Source: Ctenosaura bakeri (Eukaryota; Chordata; Lepidosauria; Squamata; Iguanidae). From it: 64,000 nt of DNA. The position numbers were made by a program, and so were the translations under genes. Below, one piece after another: positions 22,019-32,724 of the stretch; within the stretch, counting starts at the first letter, position 1, and every line of letters starts with the position of its first letter. The notes beneath the pieces are model-generated. The model made no database searches, was not told the DNA's origin, and saw only the letters and a program-made list of their open reading frames with translations. Location of the stretch: positions 712,169 to 776,168 of the forward strand of contig CAOLHI010001286.1 of NCBI GenBank assembly GCA_948474755.1. The letters run 5' to 3'.

Positions 22019-24645
22019 ATAGGGTCTGCTCTTTCATCAGTTCTTCTTGCCTACAGAGGCTTGCTTGGGATCACTTGCACACACTCGTAGTTCCAAGTCT
22101 TGCTTACAGAAAGAGCAGATTCCCTGGTCAAATTAATGGAGCTTGTTTGTATTGCAAGCATTGAAACAGTGGGCTTCTGTCGGTTCTGTCAGAGGCTAGC
22201 TTGGGACTGCACATGCATTGCTTGCAAAGTGAACTCAGGAAGAAAGGCATCAAGCCAGCTGAGAGACTTTACAAGCAGAGTGCACACATGGTCAGTCTCA
22301 GGCAAGCTTCCATAAGTCCTTCATATTCCCTACAGTAGATAGCTTCCACTTTTTGACTATTTACACTTTTTGACAATGCTCCAGTCCCTAACCTGTCAGA
22401 TAAGTGGGGAAAGCCTGTAGTCTGTATGTAGTGGTACTCACATTTCCAAGGATCTTGTATGTATCCTCAGGCTGCACAAGTGGAAAAATAGCCATTGTCA
22501 TTGGAGCAAGAGTGAATATTGAAGTATAACTTGTGTTTTAGTTCATGTGTTGGTTTAGAACCTTGAAATGAGGTAAATCAGCATAAAAGGCAAACAATAA
22601 TTTTCAGTGGTTCATCATGACTGCTCTAGGGTTTGCTAATTTCAGTGGCTGTTTTCATTGACAGGCCTGGATTTAACAATGTTCATATATTTTAATTGTT
22701 CCTTTTGAATGATTGGGTAAGTGGATAGCAACTGCGATAAGAAATGGTATCTTACTATAAAATTATGTTTCCTCTTAAGTACTCAAAGTAAAGTGACATT
22801 TAATTTGAAACATTTCCAGAAGGGTTTCAAAGAATTCAAGGAAGGATTAACCTTATATCTATGAGTAGTTCAACTTTGAAAATTGCTTTCTTTTTTATTT
22901 CTTTGTAGAGTAGTATAATCCGGAAGCTTGTCCTTGAAATATTTTCGTATTATATGCCTCGCACAATAATTTAAGCAGGAGACCACTGTACCCAGATCTG
23001 TAGAACAGTATTACTCAGAATATATCTCTACAAGACTAACTGTTTCCTAAAGTATTATCTCTACTGAAATTGGAGCAACAAATGAGGACAAGGCATTGTA
23101 GGGAATTAAAACAATCTAGGGGGTAGAGTGTGCACAGTGAAAACTTCACTTTGAAATGCAAAGAGACAAAGTAGTAGGGGCATTCCAAAGAGTCAATGAA
23201 TCTTACAAGGCTTTCAAATTGCCCATATTTTCATATTTCATATTAATTGTTAATCAGAGTCCATATTTTTCTTGGACACAAAACAGAGGAGGAGAGTAAC
23301 CTAGGCATTGGCAGGCTGCTTGAATGAGGGCATCTAAAACTTGCTCAGTTTTGAAATGTTCGTGAGGTTAGTGTTTAGGGAAGCAGCAACAAATAAGGAG
23401 TAGAAGCAGAAGGAACGAGTTGTTGTTGTTGTTGTTGTTGCTAAAATCTGTTTTCTGTATCAGTTTCCTAATATAATAGAACGTGAATCAGTTGCTTATT
23501 TCTTTCAGCACCTACTCTTGGAAAAGCAGTTCCTTTTTTTGACTTCCTCATGAAAGTCCCTGGTGATAGGCACAGAAAAGGATCTCAGTCATACCACCCT
23601 CCCAAGGCAAATTTAACCTTGCAAGCATTGCATCTCAAAAGCAGTAATTCTCAAGAGCAGTAGCATTGTATTTTAAAAGCAGTGTTTAAAACAACAACTT
23701 AGATGCTGTTAAGATGTCCATTTGTTTTAATTTACAGGACATTCCCCATCTGCTGGCTTATATATGTACCAGCAGAGGTTTTCCTCTTGACAACAGAGCC
23801 ACATGCTGTCACTAGAAGGTCCCTGGACGATAAAGCTTTTTGAGCAGATTGAAAGAGAGCGAGTGCGAGAGAGCACAAGGCAACAGCTGTTCTCAGTGAA
23901 GTTCAGTAAAGCATAGAGAAGGCAGTGAAGCGGAAACCTCATTTGGATCTGAAATACCTTTCCCTCCCTGTTCAGTGTCCATCTAGCTTCATCTCAGACT
24001 GATCGGCCTGTTCTTTCAGCAGTCTCAGAAGCACAATAGAGAGTAATAAATGTATAGACTTCTACTTGGTGGTGGTGGATTTGGGCTGGGGCACAGAAGA
24101 CACATAAGGTCAGCATGCAGAGGAAAAGGCAGAAGGAAAAAGATTTCAAAGCATAGTTCCCACGCCATGAGATATGAATAATATGTTCCTTTCTTTATTT
24201 TCTTTTGGCAGCTTCTGCTCAAACCTGTTCAACCTTTGTTCTCTAGAATAGTTCCTGAAAATAGCACAATTTGCTGTGTGAGATGGGACATCTAATGGTG
24301 CTCACCCATATGAAACAAGATTATGACGTGAGAAAATGTCCTCTGAGTGTTTTACTGCAGTGTCTGCATTCTGCACATTCACCAAGGCAGTCTCTTCCTT
24401 ATTAAAACTAATTGTCTCTTTTCAACTCACCTTCCTTCCTGTAAAAACATTAAGATTAAGATATTTAAGGGACCTAAGAATCTGCATGCCCTTCATACTT
24501 AGGCCTTAATATTCTCTCCTACTCTGGGGTGGGCTCATCCAAATGTTTGCTGCAATGTTGGTTTCTGTCACCGTGTTTTAAACTTTGAAGCTAGGAACCA
24601 TGCATTTCCAAGATCAGGTTCATGGGCAAGAGGACTGAAACATCT
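22019..24645. other. Unassigned stretch
   Basis: At 22050-22220 two loosely similar segments (AGAGGCTTGCTTGGGATCACTTGCACA near 22056 and AGAGGCTAGCTTGGGACTGCACATGCA near 22190) suggest an old ~130 bp duplication. A (TTG)n run lies at 23419-23440. No gene or named element is otherwise recognised. Confidence 0.4.
23419..23440 (+). repeat. (TTG)n microsatellite
   Basis: A seven-unit uninterrupted TTG run. Confidence 0.9.
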
Positions 24646-24842
24646 TGTGAAAACCTCAGGAATATTTTTCAGACGTACACAGCTATGACCATGCAATTTC
24701 CTCCAGACCCATTCAGTATACTCTATTAAGTGCTGAATTTTGTCATGGTGTAAATCTCAGCACTAATGCACAGTAATCTGAATGGATCTGGAGGAAAATG
24801 CGGAGTAGTAGTTCTCGAAAAATACCTCTGAGGTTTTCATAA
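24646..24842. repeat. ~200 bp imperfect palindrome
   Basis: Left-arm blocks GAAAACCTCAGGAATATTTTTC, TTTCCTCCAGACCCATTCAG and AAGTGCTGA reappear on the right as the reverse complement, in mirrored order: TCAGCACTAA, CTGAATGGATCTGGAGGAAAA, GAAAAATACCTCTGAGGTTTTC. The loop of ~20 nt centres near 24747. This is the layout of a foldback MITE, but the sequence is unlike the other MITE families here, and no target duplication was identified. Confidence 0.7.
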
Positions 24843-24894
24843 AACATAACAGCACTCTACATGAGGCTGCCTTTGGAAACTGTTCAGAAACTTC

Positions 24895-25910
24895 TGTAGG
24901 TCCAAAAGGCTGTAGCCAGAGTTCTGGCCAGGGCCGAATACTCCCTTGTTGAAATAGTTTGATTGGCTACCAGTTCATACCAGTTCAATTCAAAGTGCTG
25001 GTCATGATCTATAAAGTCTTATATGACTTAGATCCAAGCTACTTGAAAAACTATATCACTCTATATGAACCTGTTACAGAGTCTTAAGATCTTAAAGGAA
25101 AGGGCTTTTCTAGGGCCCTTTCCAGACCTTATCTTTTTTTTAGCGCTGGGGTGTGGGGATCACACAAGCAGCCTCCAGCGAGAGGCTCTTGTGTCCCTGC
25201 TGCTTCAGCTCAGCACAAGCTGCCTGCTCCTGAGCAGGTAGCATGAAAGCCCCACCTCTTCCTTCCAAAGCACAGCCTGGGAATTTCCCAGGCTGTGCTG
25301 GGGCAGGAAGTGCAACTGCCACAGCTCCGGAAGCTCCCCATGCATGGCAAATGTGCATTGGACCCTGGAGCAATGCGTGATCATGCATCATTTTCAGCTG
25401 AAAGCCAAAAATGAAAAAGTGCGTGAGCAGCACCTGCCCTGCCCTGGAGCATCGTGCGATTGTGAGTGCATCGTGCAGATCACTCCTCACAATCGCGCGA
25501 CACTCCAGGCACCCTTTCACATGGCAAATGTTGTGCAAAAAGGGCCTAGGTCCTGCCACTGTCACAGTTCTTTTTTGTGAGGACAGAGAAAAGAGCCTTC
25601 TCAGTGACTGTTGCCACCCTATAGAATTCTCTTTCCTGGGAAGCTAGGCTGGTATCCTTTCACCAGCGGGCAAAAACCTTGTTTAAGCAACCTTTTAATG
25701 ACTATTTCAGGGAGTGTTCTTATGGGGTGGGTGAGGGTACTCCAGTTTTAACTTTTGTATGTTTTTAAAATGATTTTATATTGTTTAATGTATGATTTTA
25801 AAAATGGTGATATTTTAATTGTATTTAAAATGTATATTTATGTTTTTTCGCTGATTTTATTTTATTGAGAAAGGTGGCATATAAAAGCGATAAATAAATA
25901 AATGAAAAAT
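24895..25910 (+). mobile_element. L2/CR1-type LINE 3' end, split by a MITE
   Basis: Before the MITE, 24895-25112 encodes, with frame damage, the conserved LINE tail phrase with YQFIPVQFKVLVMIYKVLYD and DPSYLKNYI..YEPV. This pattern closes many vertebrate L2/CR1-clade reverse transcriptase ORFs. After the MITE, 25549-25910 resumes with GAGAAAAGAGCCTTCTCAGTG, the GGAATTCTCTTTCCTGGGAAGC block, an AT-rich 3' UTR and the terminus GGTGGCATATAAAAGCGATAAATAAATAAA. It is 5' truncated and non-coding today. A minus-strand relative lies at 55470-55850. Confidence 0.65.
25113..25545. mobile_element. Harbinger-like MITE inside a LINE, CTA duplication
   Basis: Ends GGGCCCTTTCC and, inverted, GCCCTTTTTGC; CTA lies immediately outside both (25110-25112, 25546-25548). 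The interior matches 2291-2617 along most of its length (GCGCTGGGGTGTGGGGATC, GAGAGGCTCTTGTGTC, CTGCTGCTTCA, CACAAGCTGCCTGCTC) and adds ~100 bp including a CATTTTCAGCT/AGCCAAAAATG stem. The GAGCATCGTGCGATTGTGAG stem is also kept. It disrupts the LINE tail and is therefore younger than it. There is no transposase. Confidence 0.75.
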
Positions 25911-26239
25911 AAACAGCCAGGTCATATCACTTCTGCATTTAAATATCAATTAACCAGACCAGATAGTAGACCTCGTATTTGAGGTATGCTCACGAATGAC
26001 ACACTGGCCAGAACCAGTGAAAACTTCTGCTAAGTTTAAGCAGTTCCCCCTTCTGTGCAACTGACAGTCCTGATGAAACTTCAGGCCATGCTATGTAGAA
26101 GTTAAACCTATCTTTCCTACCTTCCTCCTGCTGTGTTGATGTAAACAGGACCTGGTTAGCAGGCACTGTAGCTTAGTACCGGAGTTGTACACACTGCTTC
26201 TGTGCTCAAACATCTCCAGTTGTTTGGGTAATCTGATAA
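25911..26239. other. Unassigned spacer
   Basis: Sequence between the LINE tail and the first recognisable Copia codons. It could include unreadable 5' Copia sequence. Confidence 0.35.
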
Positions 26240-26766
26240 GTGCTAGATATTGTTAGATGTGCAAGGGGACCCGTGAAAACAAAAACAATTGCAGGGAATA
26301 GATCTCTGCTGAGCTTTACTGATGATTAAAGCACATATGCAATCACCTGTTTGATCCAGGAAAAGAGGAAAGTGCTACAAAAGCTACAAGATTATGTGGC
26401 AGCAGTGAGAAACAAAATTTAAAAGAAAGCTACAAATTCTTAGAACAGATAATAGAGGTGAATTCACATGAGACTTGAAAGAAGACTTCCTAAGAAAGCA
26501 AGGCATTAAATATGAGACAACTGCCCCATATATCCCAGAACAGAATTGAGTGACAGAAAAGAAAAACCGCACTCTAACGGAGATGGCAAGGTACATGATT
26601 TTTAGATGTAGGATTGCCAGCAAGACTTTGGGGAGAGGCATTTGCAACGGTTGACCTACTTGCAAACTAGACCACTGATTAAAGCCAAAAGGACCACACC
26701 TTATGAGTTATAAAATGGACGGAGCCCAAGTATGGGATACCTCAGAGTGTTTGGCTCCCAAGGTTT

Positions 26767-27228
26767 ATGCATATTCCAAAAGAGAAAAGAACCATACTTG
26801 ACAATAAAACAGAAGAGGTTTTATTTGTGAGATATGCCCCAAAATGTAAAGCCTACAAGATCCTGCATCCCCACAATGAAAAGATTGCTATAGCCAGAGC
26901 AGTGTATTTAGATGAGTATGAGAGGCTGGGAACAGAAGAAGTGTTGGTCAACAAAATCTCCACTCTAGCTCCACATGATGATTATGATGAAGAAGAACTC
27001 AGTGTGACACTGAAGCTCACCAATGAGACAGTCAAGGCACTTAACCCACAAAAGGGGATGCAGAGGTACAACTCAGATGCTCAGACAGACCTAAGAAAAG
27101 TACCCAAATGTCTTTTCTACTTTACAATATTGGAAGAAGCACCAGAACCATCCACATGGGCTGAATTAGATAAGATGCCAGCAAATGAAAGAGACAAATG
27201 GAGAAAAAGCCACAGCAGAAGAAATTGA
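26767..27228 (+). pseudogene. Copia integrase C-terminus/linker open fragment
   Basis: This is the longest open piece of the Copia remnant, 153 codons. Residues ~1-50 match the integrase C-terminal pattern (KRTILDNKTEEVLFVRYAP, then KAYKILHP and ARAVYLDE), where a Gly is usual in place of the Arg of FVRY. The acidic middle (DDYDEEELSV) is the variable linker, and the final part (TWAELDKMPANERDKW) is the start of the reverse transcriptase module. It ends at a frame shift into RKATAEEIE-like sequence. No start codon of its own is expected; the ATG is internal. Confidence 0.8.
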
Positions 27229-27920
27229 GCCTCTAGACAAGAACAAAACTTGGATATTTCCACCAGGAAAGAATGTTGTGGGAAGTAAGTAGATCATCAA
27301 GATCAAACATAATGCAGAAGGAGAAGTTCAGACATATAAAGCCTGACTAATTGCCAAAAGATGCTCACAAGGATTTAGAGAAGATTATGCTCAGACTTTT
27401 GTGCCAGTTGTAAAGCACACTACAATAAGAATGCTCTTAAACATTGCAGCAGCAAGAAAGATGTATGTTGAACATTTAGACAGATAATTTTTCTACATGG
27501 AGAAATAGAAGAAGCTATTTGTGGAGCACCTTCCAGGTTTTGAAGACAAAAAAAAAAAAAAGTCTCATGTGCAGACTTCAGAAGGACATTTATAAACAAG
27601 GTACCAGAGCATGGAATGAAAAGTTGAATAAGGTGTTCCTTGAGAAGATGTTGACCCACTGAAAGGCAACAAATGGGCATTTATTTTGACCTATGTTGAT
27701 GATCCGGTCATTTGTTGTGAGGAAAGAGAAGACAATAATGAAGTCATAGATTCTTTAAGTAAGGAAGTAGAAGTGAAATAACTAGGAGACATCACATATT
27801 AACTTGGAATACAGATTGAAGGAGAAGAAGATGAAAGTTATCTTCTTAACCAAAAGCAAAAGATAGCAGAATCCTGAAGCAATCGTGGGTTAACTGAGGC
27901 ATACCCAATTAGGACTCCTA

Positions 27921-28110
27921 TGGAATAACAGATCATTGAATCAAAGATTTGGAAGAGATCACAGTGATCATTGAATCCAACTCCCTGTCATACAGGAATA
28001 CACACTCAAAACACCACCAGCAAATTGTCATCCAGTTATTCCTGTACTACCTCTTTACTTATTCTGTGCTGCATTTCTCCTATTACATCATTTGTTCCAA
28101 CTACTGGAAG
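27921..28110 (-). mobile_element. CR1-like 3' fragment inserted in Copia
   Basis: On the plus strand ATCATTGAATCAAAGATTTGG, AGAGATCACAGTGATCATTG, AATCCAACTCCCTGTCATAC and AGGAATACACACTCAAAACACC follow the pattern of the reverse complement of a sauropsid CR1-family 3' end (ATCATAGAGTTGGAAGAGACC..TCCAACCCCCTGCCATGCAGGAA). It splits the Copia reading between TEAYPIRTPM and ECEALPNNSQY. It is 5' truncated at ~28110 and boundaries are approximate. Subfamily not resolved. Confidence 0.6.
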
Positions 28111-28789
28111 CACACTATAGAATGTGAAGCATTACCAAACAACAGTCAGTACAAAGAAACCATTGGGAAGTTTCTGTACATAAGCAAAGTAACAAAACCA
28201 GATTTATCTGTAGATGTTGGGATTTCATGCAGAAGAACCAACTCACCAATTGAATGTGACTGGAATGTAGAGAGTAGCCAAATAGAATGGAACTGCGCAC
28301 CTGAAACTTCAATTGCAAGCAACGAGAAAGCCTCAACTAACAGGATATATAGATGAAGATTGGGCCAATGATGTCACTGACCAAAAATCTACGAGTGGAT
28401 ACTTATTCCTGGAATAATTGCTTGGATTACGAAGAAATAGAAGACAGTTGTGGCCTCTACTGAAGCTGAATATGCCTCGGTCCCAAAAGCATGCAAATAA
28501 CCAAAGTGGCTACACATTACTATTAAACTTTGGAATAGAAGAGCCAGTGCCAACAGAGATATATGAAGACAAACAAGGATGCATAAAGATCTATCAGACA
28601 GAGATCATTCCTCAGCTTAAACATGTCAAATAAAGTATCATTTCATAAGGGATGAACAAGGGCTTATTGAATTAGAATTGCCCAAAAGAAGACATGATTG
28701 CAGATGTCCTTTTCAAGCCATTGAATAGGGACCTTTATGGACTGGTGCACATGTTGTTGTTAGAAGTACGACAATGCTGAAGTCAATGC

Positions 28790-29115
28790 TTGACTGAAGA
28801 GTCAAGAATGCCTCAGAGCAGGCAGTAGTAATAGCACTAGATACCCTGAGTGATGCAAAATGTCTTCCCTTCTTGTCTACCTATCCTGACCCCTGTGTGA
28901 GGTAAACGGATATACTTAGGGATATTTTTTGTCCACCTCTTCTCTTCCTGCCAGTCCTCCCTCAGCTATTCCCTAAAATGAAGCTAGACTAGGTTAGCAC
29001 CCTGAGTAAACTTCCCTGCTCTTGAATGGAGTTCCTATAATAAAGCCCTTAGTCTGTTTCTCCAAGCTATTGGTGTCTTTGCTCCTTAATCAGGGTCTCT
29101 TACTATTGCAGACAG
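28790..29115 (+). repeat. Probable Copia 3' LTR
   Basis: Immediately downstream of the RNase H end lies ~325 bp with an AATAAAGCCC polyadenylation-type signal at about 29040-29049, a following TTAGTCTGTTTCTCC and a plausible end at ..TTGCAGACA. A 5' partner for comparison is absent, so both termini are estimates. Position and signal order are the only evidence. Confidence 0.45.
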
Positions 29116-31162
29116 TATCAGATATCCAGTAACTCCTTGTCTGCCTCTCAGCAATGTCTACAGGCCATTCACTAGTAGCAAGCAAGAGATCAAGTACAAT
29201 TCCTGTAACATAAGGTGGAGACAGCTGGCACTTACCCCTGAGTAAATTGCAACTGGAAAATTATGTACACACAGCACTTTGTGTCTGTGTTTATTAGCAA
29301 TTAGCAGTCCCATGAAGGTACTGTTATTTTGATGCATACTGGTGACTGATAGGAGCATTAATCATATCAATAAATACTTAAGATAAATCTGAGATTTAAC
29401 CAATTAGAGTGATTTCTTATGCTCAATCTTCATGTTGATGTGTTCTTATCTTCTATAATAGAACATCCTACTGGGCTAAATGAGACTTTTGACACTTTTT
29501 AAGTATTAAAGGTTAAGTTGTCAAAGATAATTTGTTTTCTATTTTATGATGATGAACTACAAGATAGTAACTTCAAAGGTGTGGAAAACAAAGAGTAACA
29601 GGTTGAACCTATACAGTATTCAAAATACTCATAAACAGGGCTTGCATTTGACAACCATACTTAGGTTTCCAGATGCCTCTGGAAACAATCTTTTCCCCAC
29701 TCTAAGGAGTGTTCAGTCTTATCTTATTCACCTTTATCTTCTTAGGTGCCACTATAAATCTCCCCTCTCCTTTGCCCCATCTGAACATGACTGTTCATCT
29801 CATATATTCTTGCATTTTGTAATAAGTGAGGGTTTGTTGTCTGCTAGAGGTCTAGCTGATGTTATAACCCAGCTTGATATCTCTGTCCTTATATTCTTCT
29901 TTTCTGTTTCTTTCCACTTTCAAAATTAAATTATAAGGTCCTTGAGTTCACAGAGCTTTCTTTTTAATTCATGCTTTAAGGCATGCTATATATGCTGTAA
30001 AATAAGATATTTACCAGACAGGCAATATGACTAAATCTTCTAAAAGTGCCTTATTTTTGGTTGCATGAAGTATTAGTCTGTCTCATTTAACTTGTTGTGA
30101 ATAACATGCAGATGAAAATATTTCCATGCAAATCTACCAAATCATCCAATTTTTTTAAAAAATAAATAGGAAGGACAGAACGTTAGGTTTAGGACATGGA
30201 CGGTTAGTATTATTGCGGATATTGTGCTTGTTCCTTGATAGAAAAAAATATCTGAAGGATAAGGAAATGGTTTTATAGCAGAAAAATGTCTCATTATTTA
30301 TAAATCATTTTTGGGCATGCTAAGGATATGATACAGTCTTAGAACAGCCAGTGTTTAATGGGAAAGCAAAATTAGGTCAGGTCTGAAACTTTGGCTTATT
30401 CATGAGCTTTTGCAGAACTGGTGGGTTTTTCTTAGCTTTTATGATTTGGTGATGTGTCTGTGGGGGAGCATAGGAGATGCTTGAGTTCTTTTCTGTTTTG
30501 GCTGCTGTAAAATGTGAACTGCTTCTGCATCAGGACACAATTAGCAGAGTTCTCTACCTTAATTTGATTGCCAGCAAGGATACATGTGGGAGTACCAGCG
30601 GCCATAGAAACTAACTACTTTCTCTGCTCAACGACTTGGCAAGATTATGCAATGCAGAAATTATAGGAAGCAGGAAGGTAATTTTATTTTTACCAGCTGT
30701 CCAGTGTTTTAACACATTCTTTATGCAGTTTACTATTCAAAACCCCTAAAGGACCTTGTATCAGAATTCTGTATGTCTAATAAGCTCTGAAAATGATATT
30801 GTTCTGCTGCTTGATTGTCTTATGATCTATTGTGTAACTGCTAATAGGCTCTGCTATTGGAATAATGGGGTGACTGACTCCCTGCTGTGAAGTACATAAT
30901 GTATGAGATAAATTCAGGAGCTATAACTTTATCCATCTTTCAGTCTTCAAATGAAAAAGAACATGCCTTACTTTTGCTGCGTCGTCGTTCATTAATCTGA
31001 CTGTTCTGGTGTCTAAGACAGACATTGTAGGTGCACTTGATTTCATTTGTAATTCTTTAAAAATTGATTTTTTGCTTCTTGCAGCTCTATGTAAAGATAA
31101 GAGCCTTAGGTTTGGATCCTATGGGCTGTACCCTCTATGATTGTTGATATTAGGGCTTAGAG
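29116..31162. other. Unassigned stretch
   Basis: No gene or element is recognised. The 127-codon frame at 29546-29929 has no family motif. Confidence 0.4.
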
Positions 31163-31838
31163 CAGGGCTTTCCAAACAGTGTGTCACAACACATTAGTAT
31201 GTCAGCTGTAATGTGTTGGTGTGTCACCTCCTCAGCCAAGAAAGACCTCCCCACCTGAGCCTGGCCACCATCACTCTCATTGGGACCTTTCCCCGGTAAG
31301 AACAATGGCAGCGGGTAAGGACTGGAGGGGAGGGGGCTGCTTTTCTCCTTACCATAGCTGTCATTGAGGCCTTTCCACAGCAAGAACTACAGCAGCGAGC
31401 CAGGACGGGTGGGGGCTGCCTTTCTCCCTGTCATTGCTCTCGTTGGGGCCTTTCCCTGGCAAGAACAGTAGCAGTGGGCAAGGACCAGGTGGAAGGGGGC
31501 TGCCATTCTCCACCCTAGATAGGACTCTGGGTACTGCGCATGCCTGATCAGTTCGACAGAGTTGAAGTGAATGTGAAAAGGCATGGGAGCTCTGTAGGTG
31601 TATACCACAAGGGATTGTTCTCTCACTTTATCACTGAGAGAGTGGAGTGCTGTTATTTTCTTATTTAGTTACTTACACTTCAGTTGAATTACCCCTAAAA
31701 TGAATAAGAAACGAAACGAAAGAAACGAAAAGCTGGTCAGTTTAACCTCCGGTTTGCTAGGAAAACTGAAGTACTCTGTTGTGAAATGATACATGTCTAA
31801 AAAGTGTGTAACCATCAGGAAAAGTTTGGAAAGTTCTG
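31163..31838. mobile_element. Non-autonomous hAT element, 8 bp TSD
   Basis: Termini: CAGGGCTTTCCAAAC on the left and, inverted, CAGAACTTTCCAAAC on the right, matching hAT-type CAGRG..TTTCCMAAC ends. The flanks are GCTTAGAG (31155-31162) and ACTTAGAG (31839-31846), an 8 bp target duplication with one mismatch, the length expected for hAT. Subterminal GTGTGTCAC/GTTACACAC motifs mirror each other. The interior holds a three-unit tandem array (31281-31515) and a short ATG frame near 31700 rich in Lys/Arg/Asn, which could be a transposase start remnant but is too short to support that. There is no catalytic domain. Confidence 0.8.
31281..31515 (+). repeat. ~80 bp tandem array, three units
   Basis: Units start at about 31281, 31365 and 31444 (periods 84 and 79). 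Each contains TGGGRCCTTTCCC, GCAAGAAC, GCAGYGRGC.AGGAC, GGGGGCTGC and TTCTCC in the same order. Units differ by substitutions and small indels, so the array is not recent. It is confined to the hAT element. Confidence 0.75.
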
Positions 31839-31846
31839 ACTTAGAG

Positions 31847-32664
31847 GAAGAGGGTGAATGAAACTTGAATGGACTCAGATCTCATACTCATTCTATCAAC
31901 CCCTTTCCCATGTTGGCTACTATTCATTCAGGTTGATTACCATACAAGCTAACTCCTAAGTCAGTATGTAATTACGTTGGAAAGAAAAATGGGATAGACT
32001 ATTTAGAGTCTGGAAGAGTTACTTTGGGGGGGGGAATGATAATTCGCAGAATCCCCCAGCCGGCATGGCCAATGGCTATCTCAGCATGTAAGGTGTTAAG
32101 ACTAAAGTGAATAATCCCTAGTGAACAGAACACATCACACTGCCTTGCTTGCTTTATATTTACTGGTACATTTCCAATTCCTCACTTTGCATGCTTGCGT
32201 GATGCCTATCTTGTGTCCTGCTCTGTGACTTGCTCACATTCCTCATGTGTTCTGTTACCTCTCCTTGTTCAAATTTTGTTTGTGGAGTTGTCAGTCTTCA
32301 CATTACTCAGATGATTGACTGACCTAGACAAGGAATTAGTGTTTTTTATTTGAGCAGTAGGAGCACCATGTGGGACAGCATGATCAGGAATGTGATTGTC
32401 ATGTGTAGAGAGGTGAGGGTTAACCCTACCCTGCATCAAAGTCACATTGAAAATCATGACCCTACTGGTTATTTTCCTCGGGGTGGAAGCTATCACTGGT
32501 GCTAGTAGCAGCTCCTCACTCATCTTTGGCTTATTGATTTTCCCTGGCCTTTTTGTTTCCTTTTTGCATGTTCATTTTCACTTGGCATATAGCATGGGCC
32601 AAAAAGTTTAAATGTCCTATGTGCCATGGTTCCAATCCTGATATTACCACCAGTTATTCTAAAG
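31847..32664. other. Unassigned spacer with repeat arm
   Basis: Near 32026-32090 a G9 run precedes ATTCGCAGAATCCCCCAGCC and GGCATGGCCAATGGC, an arm of the 'ggactacaactcccagaatccc' repeat. The rest is unrecognised. Confidence 0.45.
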
Positions 32665-32687
32665 ATAATAATAATAATAATAATAAT

Positions 32688-32724
<37 letters not shown>
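32665..32724 (+). repeat. Compound (AAT)n(AAC)n microsatellite
   Basis: About eight ATA/AAT units pass directly into about twelve AAC units, 60 bp, without interruption. It encodes the poly-Asn stretch of a spurious frame at 32553-32798. The (AAC) part could derive from a SINE tail, but no SINE body precedes it. Confidence 0.95.

Larger units (their letters stand above)
26240..29115 (+). mobile_element. Decayed Ty1/Copia retrotransposon, 5' truncated
   Basis: This is a pol remnant in Copia order. Integrase core runs from ~26250, with FTDD-like and TAPYIPEQN motifs near 26300 and 26520. The integrase C-terminus and linker (26767-27228) follow, then reverse transcriptase, including AKRCSQGFREDYAQTF near 27355-27402 and the catalytic YVDD at 27692-27703. 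RNase H follows, with DWANDVTDQ and the Copia hallmark KSTSGY at 28385-28402, then a DVL.KPLNRDL-like end near 28700-28730. Many stops and frame shifts break it. Gag, protease and the 5' LTR are absent. A CR1-like fragment interrupts it at ~27921-28110. Integrase preceding reverse transcriptase separates Copia from Gypsy. Confidence 0.85.

Noticed and set aside
21670..22020. 116-codon minus frame and four overlapping plus frames
   Set aside because: Same reason: inside the 21572 MITE, with several frames open at once and no recognisable domain.
25140..25580. 141-codon minus frame and overlapping plus frames
   Set aside because: Falls inside the 25113 MITE; the translation is Cys/Ala/His-rich low-information sequence similar to that from the 2291 MITE.
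31281..31515. CRISPR-like or regulatory array
   Set aside because: The ~80 bp units are contiguous diverged tandem repeats without spacers and lie inside a hAT element.
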